Made by a program: the position numbers and the translations under genes. Below, in pieces: positions 23,712 through 35,990 of a stretch of 64,000 bases of DNA (position 1 is the first letter of the stretch; each line of letters starts with the position of its first letter). The notes under the pieces were generated by a model. It was not told the DNA's origin and did no database searches. It worked only from the letters and a program-made list of their open reading frames with translations. Source of the stretch: Samsoniella hepiali (taxonomy: Eukaryota > Ascomycota > Sordariomycetes > Hypocreales > Cordycipitaceae). The stretch covers positions 2,294,001-2,358,000 of the forward strand of contig LNDK02000066.1 in NCBI GenBank assembly GCA_001455915.2. The letters are read 5' to 3'.

Positions 23712-25086
23712 ATGTCTGCTACTACCAACGTGGAGAAGGCTACTGATGCCGCCGTTAATGACGTTGCCAACACTCTGAGCAACACCTCTATCAATGACAA
23801 GGCCGCCGCCAACGAGGCTGCCTCTGCCTCCGCCGCAGAGGGCCGCCGTCTGTACATTGGCAACCTGGCCTACCCGACAACTGAGGGAGAGTTGAAGGAA
23901 TTTTTCAAGAACTATCTTGTGTATGTCGCTGCTACCCTCTTGCCATGATGGCTAGCCCACTGTCACGTTTCAACATCGTTTGCTTGCACGAACGATGATG
24001 CCACCGCACCACCACCTGCGGCGCATCATCTTCATTCATCACTCTTACTAATTCCTGTCCTCTAGCGAGTCTGTCTCCATCCCCAAGAACCCCCGCACCG
24101 AGCGTCCCGTCGGCTACGCTTTCGTCGACCTCTCGACCCCCACCGAGGCCGAGCGTGCCATTGAGGAGCTCTCCGGCAAGGAGATCCTCGAGCGCAAGGT
24201 GTCTGTCCAGCTCGCTCGCAAGCCCGAGCCCGCTGGTGAGAAGACCGAAGCTGCCAACGGTAACGCTGAGGGCACTGAGGGTGGTCGCCGCCGTGCTGCT
24301 GGCCGTGGCCGTGGCCGTGGTGGCCGTGGCGGCCGAGGCGGCCGTGGTGCCCGCACTGACCGTGGTGCCGTAAGTTGCCCTGCATTCGTCGCTCGCGCTC
24401 TGCAGAATCATCTAACCATTATCATAGGAGGGTGAGGACAAGAAGGAAGGCGAGACTGGAGCTGCTGAGGCTGTTGCCCCCGCCCCTGCTACTGACGCAG
24501 AGGCCACCACTGAGGTTCAGCCACTTAAAGACATTACCAACAAGAACGCAACTGACACGACAAACAAGGCTTCCAAGAAAGAGGCTCGCGCTCCCCGTGA
24601 GCCCCGCGAGCGCCGTGAGCGTGGCCCCCCGGCCGATGGCATTGCCTCCAAGACCAAGGTCATGGTTGCTAACCTGCCCTACGACCTGACCGAGGAGAAG
24701 GTATGAAAATTTGCCCGTCAAAATATAAACAGATGAACTAATTCCTCTGTTTTCTCCAGCTTATCGAGCTCTTCAAGGTCTACGAGCCATCCTCTGCCAA
24801 GATTGCTCTGCGCCCCATCCCCCGCTTCATGATCAAGAAGCTGCAGGCTCGTGGTGAGGCTCGCAAGGGCCGTGGCTTTGGTTTCGTCACGCTGGCTACC
24901 GAGGCGCTGCAGCAGAAGGCTGTCAGCGAGATGGACGGCAAGGAGATTGAGGGCCGTGAGATTGCTGTCAAGGTTGCTATTGACAGCCCTGACAAGACCG
25001 ATGAGGAGGCCAACGCCCCCGAGGGCGAGGCCGCCGACGAGAAGGCTGCTGCTACTGAGGCCCCTGCCGCCCCTACCGCTGCCTAA
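23712..25086 (+). CDS. RNA-binding protein with two RRMs and an RGG box
   Basis: Four exons, 23712-23920, 24066-24369, 24428-24700 and 24760-25086, encode 370 residues. RRM1 (about 46-122) shows RNP2 LYIGNL and RNP1 VGYAFVDL. An Arg-Gly-rich segment (about 145-170, GRGRGRGGRGGRGGRG) and an acidic/Pro-Ala linker follow. RRM2 (about 226-340) has VMVANLPYDL and KGRGFGFVTL, with an insertion of about 20 residues between them, and an acidic Ala/Glu tail. The architecture recalls fungal nucleolin-like or mRNP proteins; the exact orthologue is not certain. Intron 2 separates the RGG box from the linker, and introns 2 and 3 are phase 0. Confidence 0.85.
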
Positions 25087-25712
25087 ATGAAGAGGCACAG
25101 TCGGCACGGCAAGCTGACGCTAGTATCTTAGCCTTGCCTTATGAGCACCGTTACGATATGGCACGCAAGTTCGACGAAATATTATTACCAGACTACGCAA
25201 TACTCTCTTTCGCACGATTGTGATGTGAACGACCCATGCGACGCTTTGATATTGGGTGGTTTGAAAATTAATTTGCTGGGCGATTTCATATCGATATGGG
25301 TGCACAAGAGCATGGCATAGATATGTTTTGTAGTTGCTTGCGACGTTGTGATGTGTTCTGCTCCTGGGAGTTTTTGCTCCAATTTAATCGGACAGAAGAG
25401 GAATGAAGCTAATTAATTGACTAATATGCATGGCGGAACATGGTTGTGTGAGCATGCGTACTTTGGATATTGTACATGTGTAAAGCATCCTGTTTGATGC
25501 TCTTGATTTCAGACGGGCGGCTCGTGGCGGTTGCCCCGCCTATGATCCGTAGGCGTCCCATAATAATCTGGGGCCACAGCGCAGGCACCAACCGTGGTTG
25601 TTCTCCCTCGATATTGCCAGCACTCCCGAGTTCAGACCAGGGAGTGACATTCCACATCTGGTGTGACGAAGAAATCCAATTCAACACCTCTCACCCAGTA
25701 TAGCCAGACACA
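25087..25712. other. intergenic
   Basis: This is the 3' flank of the RRM gene and the promoter of the ArfGAP gene. AT-rich, no gene seen. Confidence 0.6.
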
Positions 25713-27038
25713 ATGGCGTCCAAGGCAATGTGGGAGGTCGATCCGGAGACGCGATCCAAGGTAAGGACACTTGTCGCATGCCATCTGGCTACCCCCCTTT
25801 CCCAGCAGTCGCATGCGCCGAACTGGCTGACGCTTTTTCCTGTATAGCTAGCCGCGATCCAAAAAGAATCGAAGAACAATGTCTGCTGCGACTGCAACGC
25901 CCCGTCCCCGCAGTGGGCATCGCCCAAGTTTGGCGTCTTCATCTGCCTGTCCTGCGCCGGTGTCCACCGCGGCCTTGGTGTGCACATTTCGTTTGTGCGA
26001 AGCATCTCGATGGACGCGTTCAAGGCGAGCGAGATTGAGCGCATGCGGCTCGGCGGCAACGAGAACTGGCGCCACTTTTTCGACGAGCACGACGACACGC
26101 AGATGCGCGGCATCTCCTGGGACGACGCTACGATTGCGGAGCGCTACAGCGGCGAGGTCGGCGAGGAGTACAAGGAGCGGCTGACGTGCAAGGTCGAGGG
26201 CAAAGACTACGTGCCCGGCGAGAAGAAGCCTGCTGCGCCGGCCGCGGCCAAGGCGCCGGCCGCCTCGTCCCGCACGGGCACGCCGCTGAGCGGCACGGCC
26301 CACAGGAACAGCCGCAGCCAGAGCCCGGCGCAGTCTGCGGGTGGTGGCAACGGCAAGGTCAAGGTCGACGACAGGTACTTTGCCAGGCTCGGCGCGGACA
26401 ACGCCTCACGACCCGAAGACGTGCCCCCGAGCCAGGGCGGCAAGTACGCCGGCTTTGGCAACACACCGGCGTCGAACAAGAGCAGCGGTAACAATGCGCT
26501 ACCCAACTTTGACGACGTGCAGCAAGATCCTTTTGCCGCCATTTCAAAGGGGTTTGGCTGGTTCACGTCCACCGTGACCAAGACGGCCAAGACGGTCAAT
26601 GATGGATACATTCAGCCTACAGCCACCAAGGTAGGGGCCACCTTGTACCCATCTACGATGGCTTTTTGTGCGGAAAACTTTGCTAACAGAATGACAATGC
26701 AGTTTGCCGAGGGAGATTTCGCCAAGCAAGCGCAGCTGACGGCGGCGCAGTTTGCGAAGCAGGCGCAGCTGGCCGGCAAGAATGCGCACGACGGGTTCCA
26801 CCGCTTCGTCGAGGGCGGCGCCAACGAGCCGCACCAGGGGGCCCGGCGCGAGGTGCCGCTGGACGAGAGCAAAAAGGACTTTTGGGACTCGTTTTCGAGC
26901 CTCGCCGACGAGAAGCCGGCGGCGCAGAGGAACAGCTCCATCGGCACGAGCGCCATGGGCATGGGCAAAAAGGGAAACGCAGCAACGCCGCCACCGGCGG
27001 CACAGAAGAAGAAGAATGATGACTGGGATGACTGGTGA
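25713..27038 (+). CDS. GCS1: ADP-ribosylation factor GTPase-activating protein (Gcs1/ArfGAP1 type)
   Basis: Three exons, 25713-25760, 25848-26630 and 26703-27038, encode 388 residues. The ArfGAP zinc finger is complete: Cys29, Cys32, Cys49 and Cys52 (CX2CX16CX2C), then AGVHRGLGVHISFVRS with the catalytic Arg57. The region from about 110 to 250 is Ala/Ser-rich. The segment around the second splice site (FTSTVTKTAKTVNDG, then FAEGDFAKQAQLTAAQ) matches the conserved membrane-curvature region of Gcs1-type proteins. The C-terminus ends in DDWDDW, a coat-binding Trp/Asp motif. It should stimulate GTP hydrolysis on Arf1 in COPI traffic at the Golgi. The second intron is 72 nt without an in-frame stop, so a retained form would still be translated; the spliced form fits the family better. 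Confidence 0.92.
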
Positions 27039-27533
27039 GCCAATAGCATTGGGGTGAGCAAAAGCAATCTGTAATTTCTTTTCCGTGTTATTCTGTTTAT
27101 TTTATTGCATGTGCTCGGATGATTCCCTTTTCTTACACGACGTTTTGCATGGGATTGTATGGCGTGTTTTTATTGGTTGGGGGGGTTTAGCTGCATTGAG
27201 CAATATTGCTATAGTGCCATTTTTTTAATATAGAAATATTTATTAAAACAAAATACATCATTGAACCTGTCGATTGACAAGAGGTCGATTTCCGGTCGGG
27301 CGCCGAAAGTCGGTGACCTGTCCGGCATCACGTGACGCATACTGTCCGCTCAATGGGTGCTGCCGGCGCAAGCCGGCATGTGTCGGATCCATGTGGGCGC
27401 AAGCCAAACCAGAGCCGGGCCTTTAGCTTAACCTGCCCCAAAGCCGGTCTTCTTCCCTGGTACAAACCCACCTTCATATACTCTCTGTGCATTTCGTCCC
27501 CGGGGCATTGAGACGTCAATCGACACGCAAAAC
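27039..27533. other. intergenic, promoter of the ETF beta gene
   Basis: The first 200 bases are the AT-rich 3' flank of GCS1. A palindromic TCACGTGA at 27328-27335, about 200 bp before the next ATG, is an E-box-type site for a bHLH factor; occupancy cannot be judged from sequence. Confidence 0.5.
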
Positions 27534-28500
27534 ATGACCTCGCTACGAATTCTGGTTCCCATCAAGCGGGTAATTGACTATGCCGTAAGTCGCCTGTGTC
27601 TTTCTGTCTTTGTCGGACTCTCAGAGACGGGTCAAAAAACGCTAACGTCCTCGTGTGTCCAGGTCAAGCCCCGCGTGAACAAGGCCCAGACGGGCGTCGA
27701 AACGGCCGGCGTCAAGCACTCGATGAACCCCTTTGACGAGCTGTCGGTCGAGGAGTCGGTGCGGATCCGCGAGAAGAAGCGCAGCCCCGGCGGCGTCGAG
27801 GATATCTGCGTCATCTCGGCCGGCCCGGCCAAGGCGCAGGACGTGCTGCGCACCGCCATGGCCATGGGCGCGGACCGCGGCATCCACGTCGAGCTGGCCG
27901 AGGGCGAGGAGCTCGCGCCGCTGACGGTCGCCAAGCTGCTGGCCAAGACGGTCGAGCGGCAAAAGAGCAACCTCGTCGTGCTCGGCAAGCAGAGCATCGA
28001 CGACGACGCCGGCCAGACGGGCCAGATGCTCGCCGGCCTGCTCGGCTGGGCGCAGGCCACGCAGGCCAGCAAGGTCGAGTTTGGCGAGGGTGACGCCGTC
28101 ACCGTCACAAAGGAGGTGGACGGCGGCGTCGAGACGGTCCGCGCCAAGCTGCCCATGGTCATCACGACGGACCTGCGCCTCAACGAGCCCCGCTACGCGA
28201 GCCTGCCCAACATCATGAAGGCCAAGAAGAAGAAGCTGGAAAAGATGAAGCTCGGCGACCTCGGCATCGGCAACGACGTCCGCCTCAAGATTCTCAAGGT
28301 TACTGGTGAGTTGTTTAACCCATTGCCCCAAGCATTGAGACTGCTTGCTGGCTTTCTATAAACTCCGTCCTTGCTCGAATTACAACAACGTACTGACAAA
28401 TGTTCCTTTTACTTTAGAACCGCCCGCGAGACAAGGTGGCGGCAAGGTCGAGGACGTGGATGGCCTGATTGGCAAGCTCAAGGAGCTGGGTGCTCTGTGA
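27534..28500 (+). CDS. electron transfer flavoprotein, beta subunit
   Basis: Three exons, 27534-27584, 27663-28305 and 28418-28500, encode 258 residues, the usual ETF beta length. Recognisable segments are the N-terminal RILVPIKRVIDYA-VKPRVN, KHSMNPFDELSVEESVRIRE, VLGKQSIDDDAGQTGQMLAG (nucleotide-binding site) and the signature LPMVITTDLRLNEPRYASLP followed by the basic KAKKKKLE loop. The protein pairs with ETF alpha in the mitochondrial matrix and carries electrons from acyl-CoA dehydrogenases to ETF-ubiquinone oxidoreductase. No cleavable presequence is evident, which is common in this subunit. The first intron (78 nt) has no stop in frame, so a retained form would insert 26 residues right after the first beta-strand and would probably be inactive. 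Confidence 0.95.
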
Positions 28501-29170
28501 AGTGGGTGAGGATCATGATGAAGCAAAATAAAATACCTGTAGAACCACGACACAATATAAACCTAGATATGAACTTCTTTCTTTTTTTTTGCTCATCCAC
28601 ACAATATCATTGATATATAAAGCACGCAGATAAAAGTCCATGGCATGAAAAGGACCCAAGTAAAGCAGCGAAGATCCATTGTTCATTGCTCCACAGACTG
28701 ACCCGCCTCAGACAAAACACACACACACACATACATGACACGGAACAGAAAAAACGGAACAAACGTAGTGAATTAATAATAAATACACGTAAATACACGT
28801 AAACGTAGAATCCAAATAAACGCAACAGACGCTTAAATGGAAAACATACGCACGCATACTTGCGCGGGCCTTGTTTTAAATCGGCCTCTACGTTCCCAAA
28901 TCAAAATCCCGAAACGCCAGGTAACACGGCCGGCTGGGCCTGTGTTGGGTATCATAATAAAGATCCGCCATGTAAAAATGTGAGATATTGTAGAGAGAAA
29001 CAGGATGCAAACAGTTCTAACTTTTTTTGCCGTTTTGTGTTCGAAAAAAGATGAAAAAAAGCACACGTAACCCATGAAATGAAACAAAGGAAACATGCTG
29101 TGAAGGACTTCCCAGTACAGGGAAGACACTTCAAAATGGACGACATCTATAAGCTAATATACAGCTTGTC
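28501..29170. other. convergent intergenic region
   Basis: AT-rich 3' flank between the ETF beta gene and URA2. It contains short CA and A tracts; no gene seen. Confidence 0.6.
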
Positions 29171-32100
29171 TCAAGGGCTGGCCATGACCAAAGCCAGCAG
29201 TGCCATCCGACAGTATAGGCCATATCTCATCTGTGAAAATGCGTTAGTATGCGGATCGGCCAAATGATCACCATTGAAACTTACCTGTCTAAAGTACGCC
29301 GCACGTTGGTCAAAGTCCACCTCCTCGGCAACTTCCTCGTTGCGCGGCAGAGGGTGCAGAACAACGGTGGAGCTCTTGGCGCTCTTCAGAGTGGCATTGT
29401 CAACGCGGTACGAGTTCTTGACCTGTTGGTACTTCTCCTCGCTATCGAAGCGCTCGCGCTGCACACGAGTGCAGTACAGGACGTCGCTGCGGGCCAGAAT
29501 CTCAGGAGTGAGAGTCTCAGACTCGCAGAGCAGCTGGCCAGAGGCAGTAAGCTGATCGCGGACTTGGGCAGGGAGCTCCAGGCCCTTGGGAGCAACAAGC
29601 TGGACCTGGACCTGGTAGTGTCGGAGCAGGTAGACCAAGGAGTGTACGGGTCTACCGTAGAGGAGATCACCCAGGAAGGTGATTGTCAGGCCCTGGACGG
29701 TACCGAGTTCTTCGCGGATGGTGAATAGATCCAGGAAGGCCTGGGTAGGGTGCTCCTTGCTGCCGTTGCCGCCATTGACAACAGGCACAGGGCAGTATTT
29801 CTCAGCGACGTTGACCGAAGTCTCTTCAGGATGGCGCAGAACAACTGCATCGCTGTAGCAAGCCAGCGTGCGGAGGGTATCCTGCAGCGACTCACCCTTC
29901 TTGACGGAAGAATGAGAAGTGTCAATGTTGATGGTGCGGCCTCCAAGACGCTGCATAGCAGCATCGAAGGAAGTAGACGTTCTAGTGGAGGGCTCATAGA
30001 ACAGGTTGCACAGAACGCGGCCACGAAGAACATTAAGAACACCTTCCCGCTGGACACCAAGTCTCATTTCCTGAGCCACAGTGAACAGAAGATGCAGGTC
30101 CGCTCGTGAGTACTGTTTCACGGAGAGAACGTGTGCGTTTCGGAACGAGGACGTCTGCGACAAAAGCTTCTGCAGAGAAGTGTTGGTGGCAGGCTGAAGC
30201 TGCAGCGGCAGACCAAGGTCCTCAATAGCTCCACGGGGGCCCTGGGCAGCGAGAGTCTGGGGAGAAGTGATGCCGCGAAGGCGGCCCATCGGTCGCAGAG
30301 TGCCGAAAGCAGCCTGCTGGCGAGACTTGGGGCTCTCCACCGAAGTGGCAGCAGCAGTCGGCTTCATAGCAGGAGTCTGGGGAGCAACCATGTGCGAAGA
30401 CATATCCTTGCCGATAGAAGGGACGCTAAGGGCCTCACCGTCCAAGCACAGAGTAGTGTTCTGGAAAGTGACACGGCGAACCGAGCCATGCAGGCTGCGG
30501 CCCTCCAGAGGAGACCAGAAAGAGCCTTTGGTAACCTCAAAAGCGCGGTCAACTTCGACCTCAACAGTAGTGCCAGTCTGCTCGTGGAGCTCAAAGATCT
30601 CCTTGGGGTTGGTGTACAGACGATCCTTGATGTCGTCAATGGTAAGCTTGCCCTCGGTGACGGCGGTGAGCAGCAGAGGAAGGGCCTCAGCAATACCCAT
30701 AGAAGGATCGCCCTTGTGTCCTAGCGAGGTAGCGAGCTGGTAGGGCAAACTGCCAATGGAGAAGACATCAATGGTCTCCAGGTTCTCCCAGAGAGCGGCC
30801 TGGTCCTCAGTGGTAGGGAGGAAGTCGGCAGTAGGGAACTCCTTCTGTGAGAGACACAACGAGTAGATGGAGACGTCGCAAGTGACCTGGAGGCCCTTGG
30901 CCTTGCTGAGAGCAATCAAGCGGATGTCATCCTTGGTAGACACAGACGTGACGTGAATGCGTCTGCTGTGCAGACTGGCGAGTAGCAGGATCGAGGCAAG
31001 GTCGGTCAATTTGGCGTCTGTGACCATGGGCTTGTTGGTGGGCCAGGCGTCAAAGTGGGCGGTCACAGCAGCGACCTTGCTGATGTTACCAGATCCAGAC
31101 AGATGGTTAAAGGGGATGAAAAGCGATCCAACCTCACCAGTGACGGCGCTGATCTGCTCAGCGTTGTTGCTAGTGGCAGAGATGGAGAAGTTGTAGTCGC
31201 AATGTCCGCCAGCAGCACTGTTCTGCTGAGCAGCCTTGAGCGAAATGGCGTCAGTGATCGAGCCCTCAACACCAAGGGGCATGAGGCGAATCATGCTGAA
31301 TCCAGCGGCAATGGAAGCCTTGGTGACGGTCTGGATATCAGCGCTGTGAGGAGAAACAATGCCAGGGACAAAGGCAGCGATGTTGATCAAGCCAGGAAGA
31401 ACCACGGTCTGGTGGCTAGTCTGGAAATCGCGCCCAGAGACAGCGAGCTCGAAAGAGCGCGAAATAGCCTCAATGAGAATCTTGGCATTCTTGACATTGG
31501 TAACCAGAGGAACCTGGTAATCAACAGCCATGCGACGAGTCTGGTAGCCCTTGCTGACGTAGCTGGCGGGACGACGGTACTTGTTGCTGGAAGGCAGGTT
31601 GATGTACAGATCAATCATGTTGTTGGCAAGATGCTGCGAGAGAGAGAACTCGGAGTTTCTGTCCTCGTCGCTTCCCAGAACCTCAAGGTACTGAACGGTA
31701 ACACCATGCTCCTGAAGGAAATCAGCGGTACCAGCCGTCGCAAAGAGCTTGTAGCCGAGACGCTGGAGCTTCTGCACAGAGGGAAGCATTTCCTTCTTAT
31801 CCTTGTACGAACCGATAGACAAAAGAATATTTCTCTTAGGGATCTTGAAGCCGGTGGAGAGCAGGGCCTTGAGGTAGGCCTCATTCTTGTCAACACCAAA
31901 GCAAGCAACTTCACCGGTGGAAGCCATTTCGACACCCAGAACGGGATCAGCGCCAGAGAGACGCGAGAAACTGAACTGGGGGACCTTGACACCGACGCAG
32001 TTGGGAGCGAGGTCGGTAGGAGGATACTCCTGGAATGGCTGGCCAGTGATAGCCTTGGTGGCCATTTCAATCAGATCGACACCCATAACCTTGGAGACGA

Positions 32101-35100
32101 AGGGAAACGATCGAGAGGCGCGAACGTTGCACTCAATGACTTTGATGTCGTTGTCCTTGGCAATGAACTGAATGTTGAAAGGACCAGTAACGTTCAGAGC
32201 GGCACCAATCTTGCGGGTAGCATCCTCGATGCGGGCAATGGTGGTAGGCTCAAGGTCCTGAGGAGGCAGGATGAGAGTAGCATCACCAGAGTGGACACCA
32301 GCGTTCTCAACATGCTCAGAGATGAAATGGCCAACGACAGTACCGTCCTTGGCAACAGCATCCATTTCGATTTCTTTGGCATTCTCAATGTACTTGGTAA
32401 TGACAACAGGGTGCTCACGAGAAACCTCGACAGCCTGGGCGAGATATGCCTCCAGGTCCTTCTCGGAATAGACAGTGTTCATAGCAGCGCCAGAAAGCAC
32501 GTAAGAAGGACGGACAAGAACAGGGTAAGAGACCTTGTCGCAGAAAGCCTTGGCCTCCTTGAAGCTGGTAAGCTCCTTCCAGGTGGGTTGATCGACACCA
32601 ATGCGGTCCAGCATGCGAGAGAATTTGTATCTGTTCTCAGCATTGTCGATCATTTCAGGAGAGGTACCCAGAACCTTGACACCGGCACGGAAGAGGGGCA
32701 ACGCGATGTTGTTGGGGGTCTGGCCACCCATAGCACCCAAAACACCAGAAGCGCTCTCAAGCTCGTAAATGTCAAGAACAGTTTCCATGTTGATGTTCTC
32801 AAAGTAAAGCTTATCGGCTTCATCGTAATCGGTGGATACGGTCTCGGGATTGTAATTGACCATGACAGTCTTGAAGCCACTGGCACGCAGGGTGCGAATG
32901 GCACGGACAGAGCACCAATCGAACTCGACGGATGAACCGATTCTGTAGACACCAGAGCCAAGAACCATGATGCCGTGATCATCGAAGCTGACGTCATGCT
33001 CAGACGCGTTGTACGTCAGGTACAGGTAGTTTGTGAAAGCAGGGAACTCGGCAGCGACGGTGTCAATCTGCTTGACGAAGGGGTGGATGCCAGCATCGAG
33101 ACGCAGTCTGCGAATGGCCATCTCGTTGGAGCTGACAAACTTGGCGACCTGGGCGTCGGAGAAACCAAGCCTCTTGGCCTGAAGCAACAGAGAAGGCGAG
33201 TTGGCGACATCAGTAGCCGTAAACTGGGACATGTGCTTGCCAAAATCGCTGAGGCCCTTGAGCTTGCGGAGGAACCACTTGTCAATGTTGGTAAGCTCCC
33301 AGATCTTGTCAACAGTGTATCCCTGGTGCATGGCGTTGGCAATAGCAAACAGACGCTGGTCAGAGGGGGTCTGCAGCTCGTCGTCAATGGCCATGAGGGC
33401 CTTGGTCTCGTTGAATCCGAGGTTGTGGAAGTCAATGGAGCGAATAGCCTTCTGAATGGCTTCCTCGAAAGTGCGGCCAATGCTCATGACCTCACCAACA
33501 CTCTTCATAGAAGAGCCAAGCTGGGTAGAGACGCGGGTGAACTTCTTCAAATCCCAGCGAGGCATCTTGACGACGACGTAGTCGAGAGAAGGCTCGAAGC
33601 AGGCGCAAGTGACCTTGGTAACGGAGTTCTTGATCTCCTTGAGAGGGATGCCGAGACCAAGCTTGGCAGCGATAAAGGCCAGGGGGTAACCAGTGGCCTT
33701 GGAAGCCAGAGCGGAAGAACGCGACAGACGAGCATTGACCTCGATGATGCAGTACTCCCTGGAGAAAGGGTTCAGGGCATACTGAATGTTGCACTCGCCA
33801 ACAACGCCGAGGTGACGAATAACATTGACGGCAGTGGTGCGGAGCATGTTGTAGTCTTCATCAGAGAGCGTCTGGGAAGGAGCAACGACAATGGAGTCAC
33901 CGGTGTGAATACCAAGAGGATCAAAGTTCTCCATGTTGCAAACAGTAATGCAGTTATCCTGGGCATCACGGACAACCTCGTACTCGATTTCCTTCCAGCC
34001 CTTCATACTGCGCTCAACCAGAACTTGAGGACTGGCAGCAAAGGCTTTGTGGCAGAGGTCAAGAAGCTCCTGTTCGTTGTTGGCAAAGCCACTGCCAAGG
34101 CCACCAAGAGCATAGGCAGCGCGGACAATGACAGGGAAGCCAATATCCTTGACGGCGGTCATTGCCTCTTCAATATTATTGGCAGAGGCAGATTTAGCGC
34201 ACTTTTCGCCGATAGACTCCATGCTGCGAGCGAAAAGCTCGCGGTCCTCAGTAGTGATGATTGTATCAATGGGAGTACCGAGGACCTTGACGCCGAGCGC
34301 CTCAAACTCGTCCTTGAGCTGGATACCGACCTGCAAAGCAGTCTGGCCACCGAATGTGCAGTAGATGGCGTCAGGGTGCTCGTACTTGATGACCTTGCGT
34401 ACAAACTCGGCGTTGACAGGCAGGAAGTACACCTTGTCAGCAAGACCCTTGGAGGTCTGGATAGTGGCGATATTGGGGTTGATGAGGACAGTGTAGATGC
34501 CTTCTTCCTTGAGAGCCTTGATGGCCTGGCTGCCAGAGTAATCGAATTCACCAGCCTGGCCAATGCTCAGACCACCGGAACCGAGAACAAGGACCTTCTT
34601 GACAGAGACACGGGGGTGGAGCCTCTCGTTCTCCTCGATGGCGCCGCCAGGGAAGCTGACGGGAGACTGCAGAAGAGAGGGGTTCTCGGCACAGCTCGCC
34701 ATTGTGTTGATGAAGACGTCAAAAAGGAACTCGGTGTCACGAGGACCAGGCGTACTCTCTGGATGGAATTGAACACTGAAGTAGGGCTTGCTAACGTGCA
34801 TGATACCCTCGTTGCTACCGTCGTTGGCGTTGACAAAGAGCTCCTTCCAGTCGGCGGGGAGAGTCTCGGCGTCAACGGCGAAACCGTGGTTCTGCGAAGT
34901 GATGTGGCACTTGCCCGAGACCAGACTCGTGCAAGGAATGTTGTGGCCTCTGTTACCAAACTTCATCTTCTTGGTGGCGGCGCCAGAGGCACGAGCCAAG
35001 AGCTGGTGACCCAGGCAGATACCAAAGACGGGAGTCTCGTTCTTCTTCATGACGGCAGAAATGTTCTTGACGGTGGTTTCGAGGACTGCGGGGTCACCGG

Positions 35101-35990
35101 GACCGTTGGAGATGAAGATACCATCGTACTCTTCGCTAGCGGCCTTGGTCAGATCGTAGTCCCAAGGGCAGACCACGACCTCAACACCACGCTTGAGGAA
35201 GCAGCGCAGCTGGTTGTACTTCATGCCGACGTCGACACAGAGAACACGAATGGCACGGCCGGAGGGGTGCTTGCGAACAGAGGACGTGGGGGGCTTGTAG
35301 AGTTTAGGAACCTTGACGGAAACTGCCATTGCGGTTAGCATGGTTCAAAGTACACGCATGCAGGGAGGTGTAAGGAAACTTACCCTGGGCAACCAGGTTG
35401 TCGGCGTTGGGATTGGACCATTCAATCTTCTCAAAAGCGTCGAGGGTGGTGTGAGTGCGCTCGTCGCTGGCAGTGCCATTGACAGTGCCGGGAAGCTCGA
35501 GGCGCATCTTGCCAAGCAAGCTGCCCTTTTCGCGGATCTTCTTGGTCAGGGCGCGAGTGTCGACACCGTACATGGCGGGAACACCCTGCTCCTTGAGCCA
35601 GGCGCCGAGCGAGGACTGAGCGAGGAAGTGGGAGTAGTCCTCGCCGCAGTACGAGGCAACAACCAGACCAGCAACGTGAATCTGAGAGGATTCAAAGTGG
35701 GCGGGCAGATCGCCGAGGAGCTCGTCGACGGTGTCGCGCGAGGGCACACCGTAGTTACCGACTAGAGGGAAGGTAATGACGAGGATCTGTCCACGGTATG
35801 AAGGGTCGGTGACCGACTCAGGGTAGCCAACCATGCCGGTCTGGAAAACAAGCTCTCCAGCAATGGTTTTTTGGGCACCGAAGCTATAGCCCTGGTAGGC
35901 GGAGCCGTCCTCGATCTCGAGGCAGACCAGGCCATCGTCCTCGCAGTCGCGGACGCGGGCCGTAGCGGGCGCGATGATGTTGACTGACAT
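29171..35990 (-). CDS. URA2: multifunctional pyrimidine biosynthesis protein: carbamoyl-phosphate synthase (glutamine) and aspartate transcarbamylase
   Basis: Three exons on the minus strand, 35990-35384, 35322-29285 and 29230-29171, encode 2234 residues. The order is CPSase small domain with class I glutamine amidotransferase (GICLGHQLLA, catalytic Cys about 305; QFHPES), two ATP-grasp halves of CPSase (LVLGSGGLSIGQAGEFDYSG near 445), a dihydroorotase-like domain, and C-terminal aspartate transcarbamylase (FYEPSTRTSTSFDAA about 1977, HPTQAFLDL, HPLPRNEEV). It makes carbamoyl aspartate from glutamine, bicarbonate, ATP and aspartate, and the fungal enzyme is feedback-inhibited by UTP. The dihydroorotase-like part reads LPGLINIAAFVPG (about 1510) where active enzymes carry an HxH metal site, so it is inactive, as is known for fungal CADs. 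The last intron is only 54 nt and has no stop; removing it restores the ATCase ending FRQMRYGLYCRMALLALVM. Confidence 0.97.

Noticed and set aside
31055..35338. Two very long plus-strand open frames (626 and 787 codons) opposite URA2
   Set aside because: They lie exactly antisense to the conserved URA2 exon, show no domain and have the Leu/Val/Asp/Gly-rich look of reversed coding sequence. They arise from codon bias.
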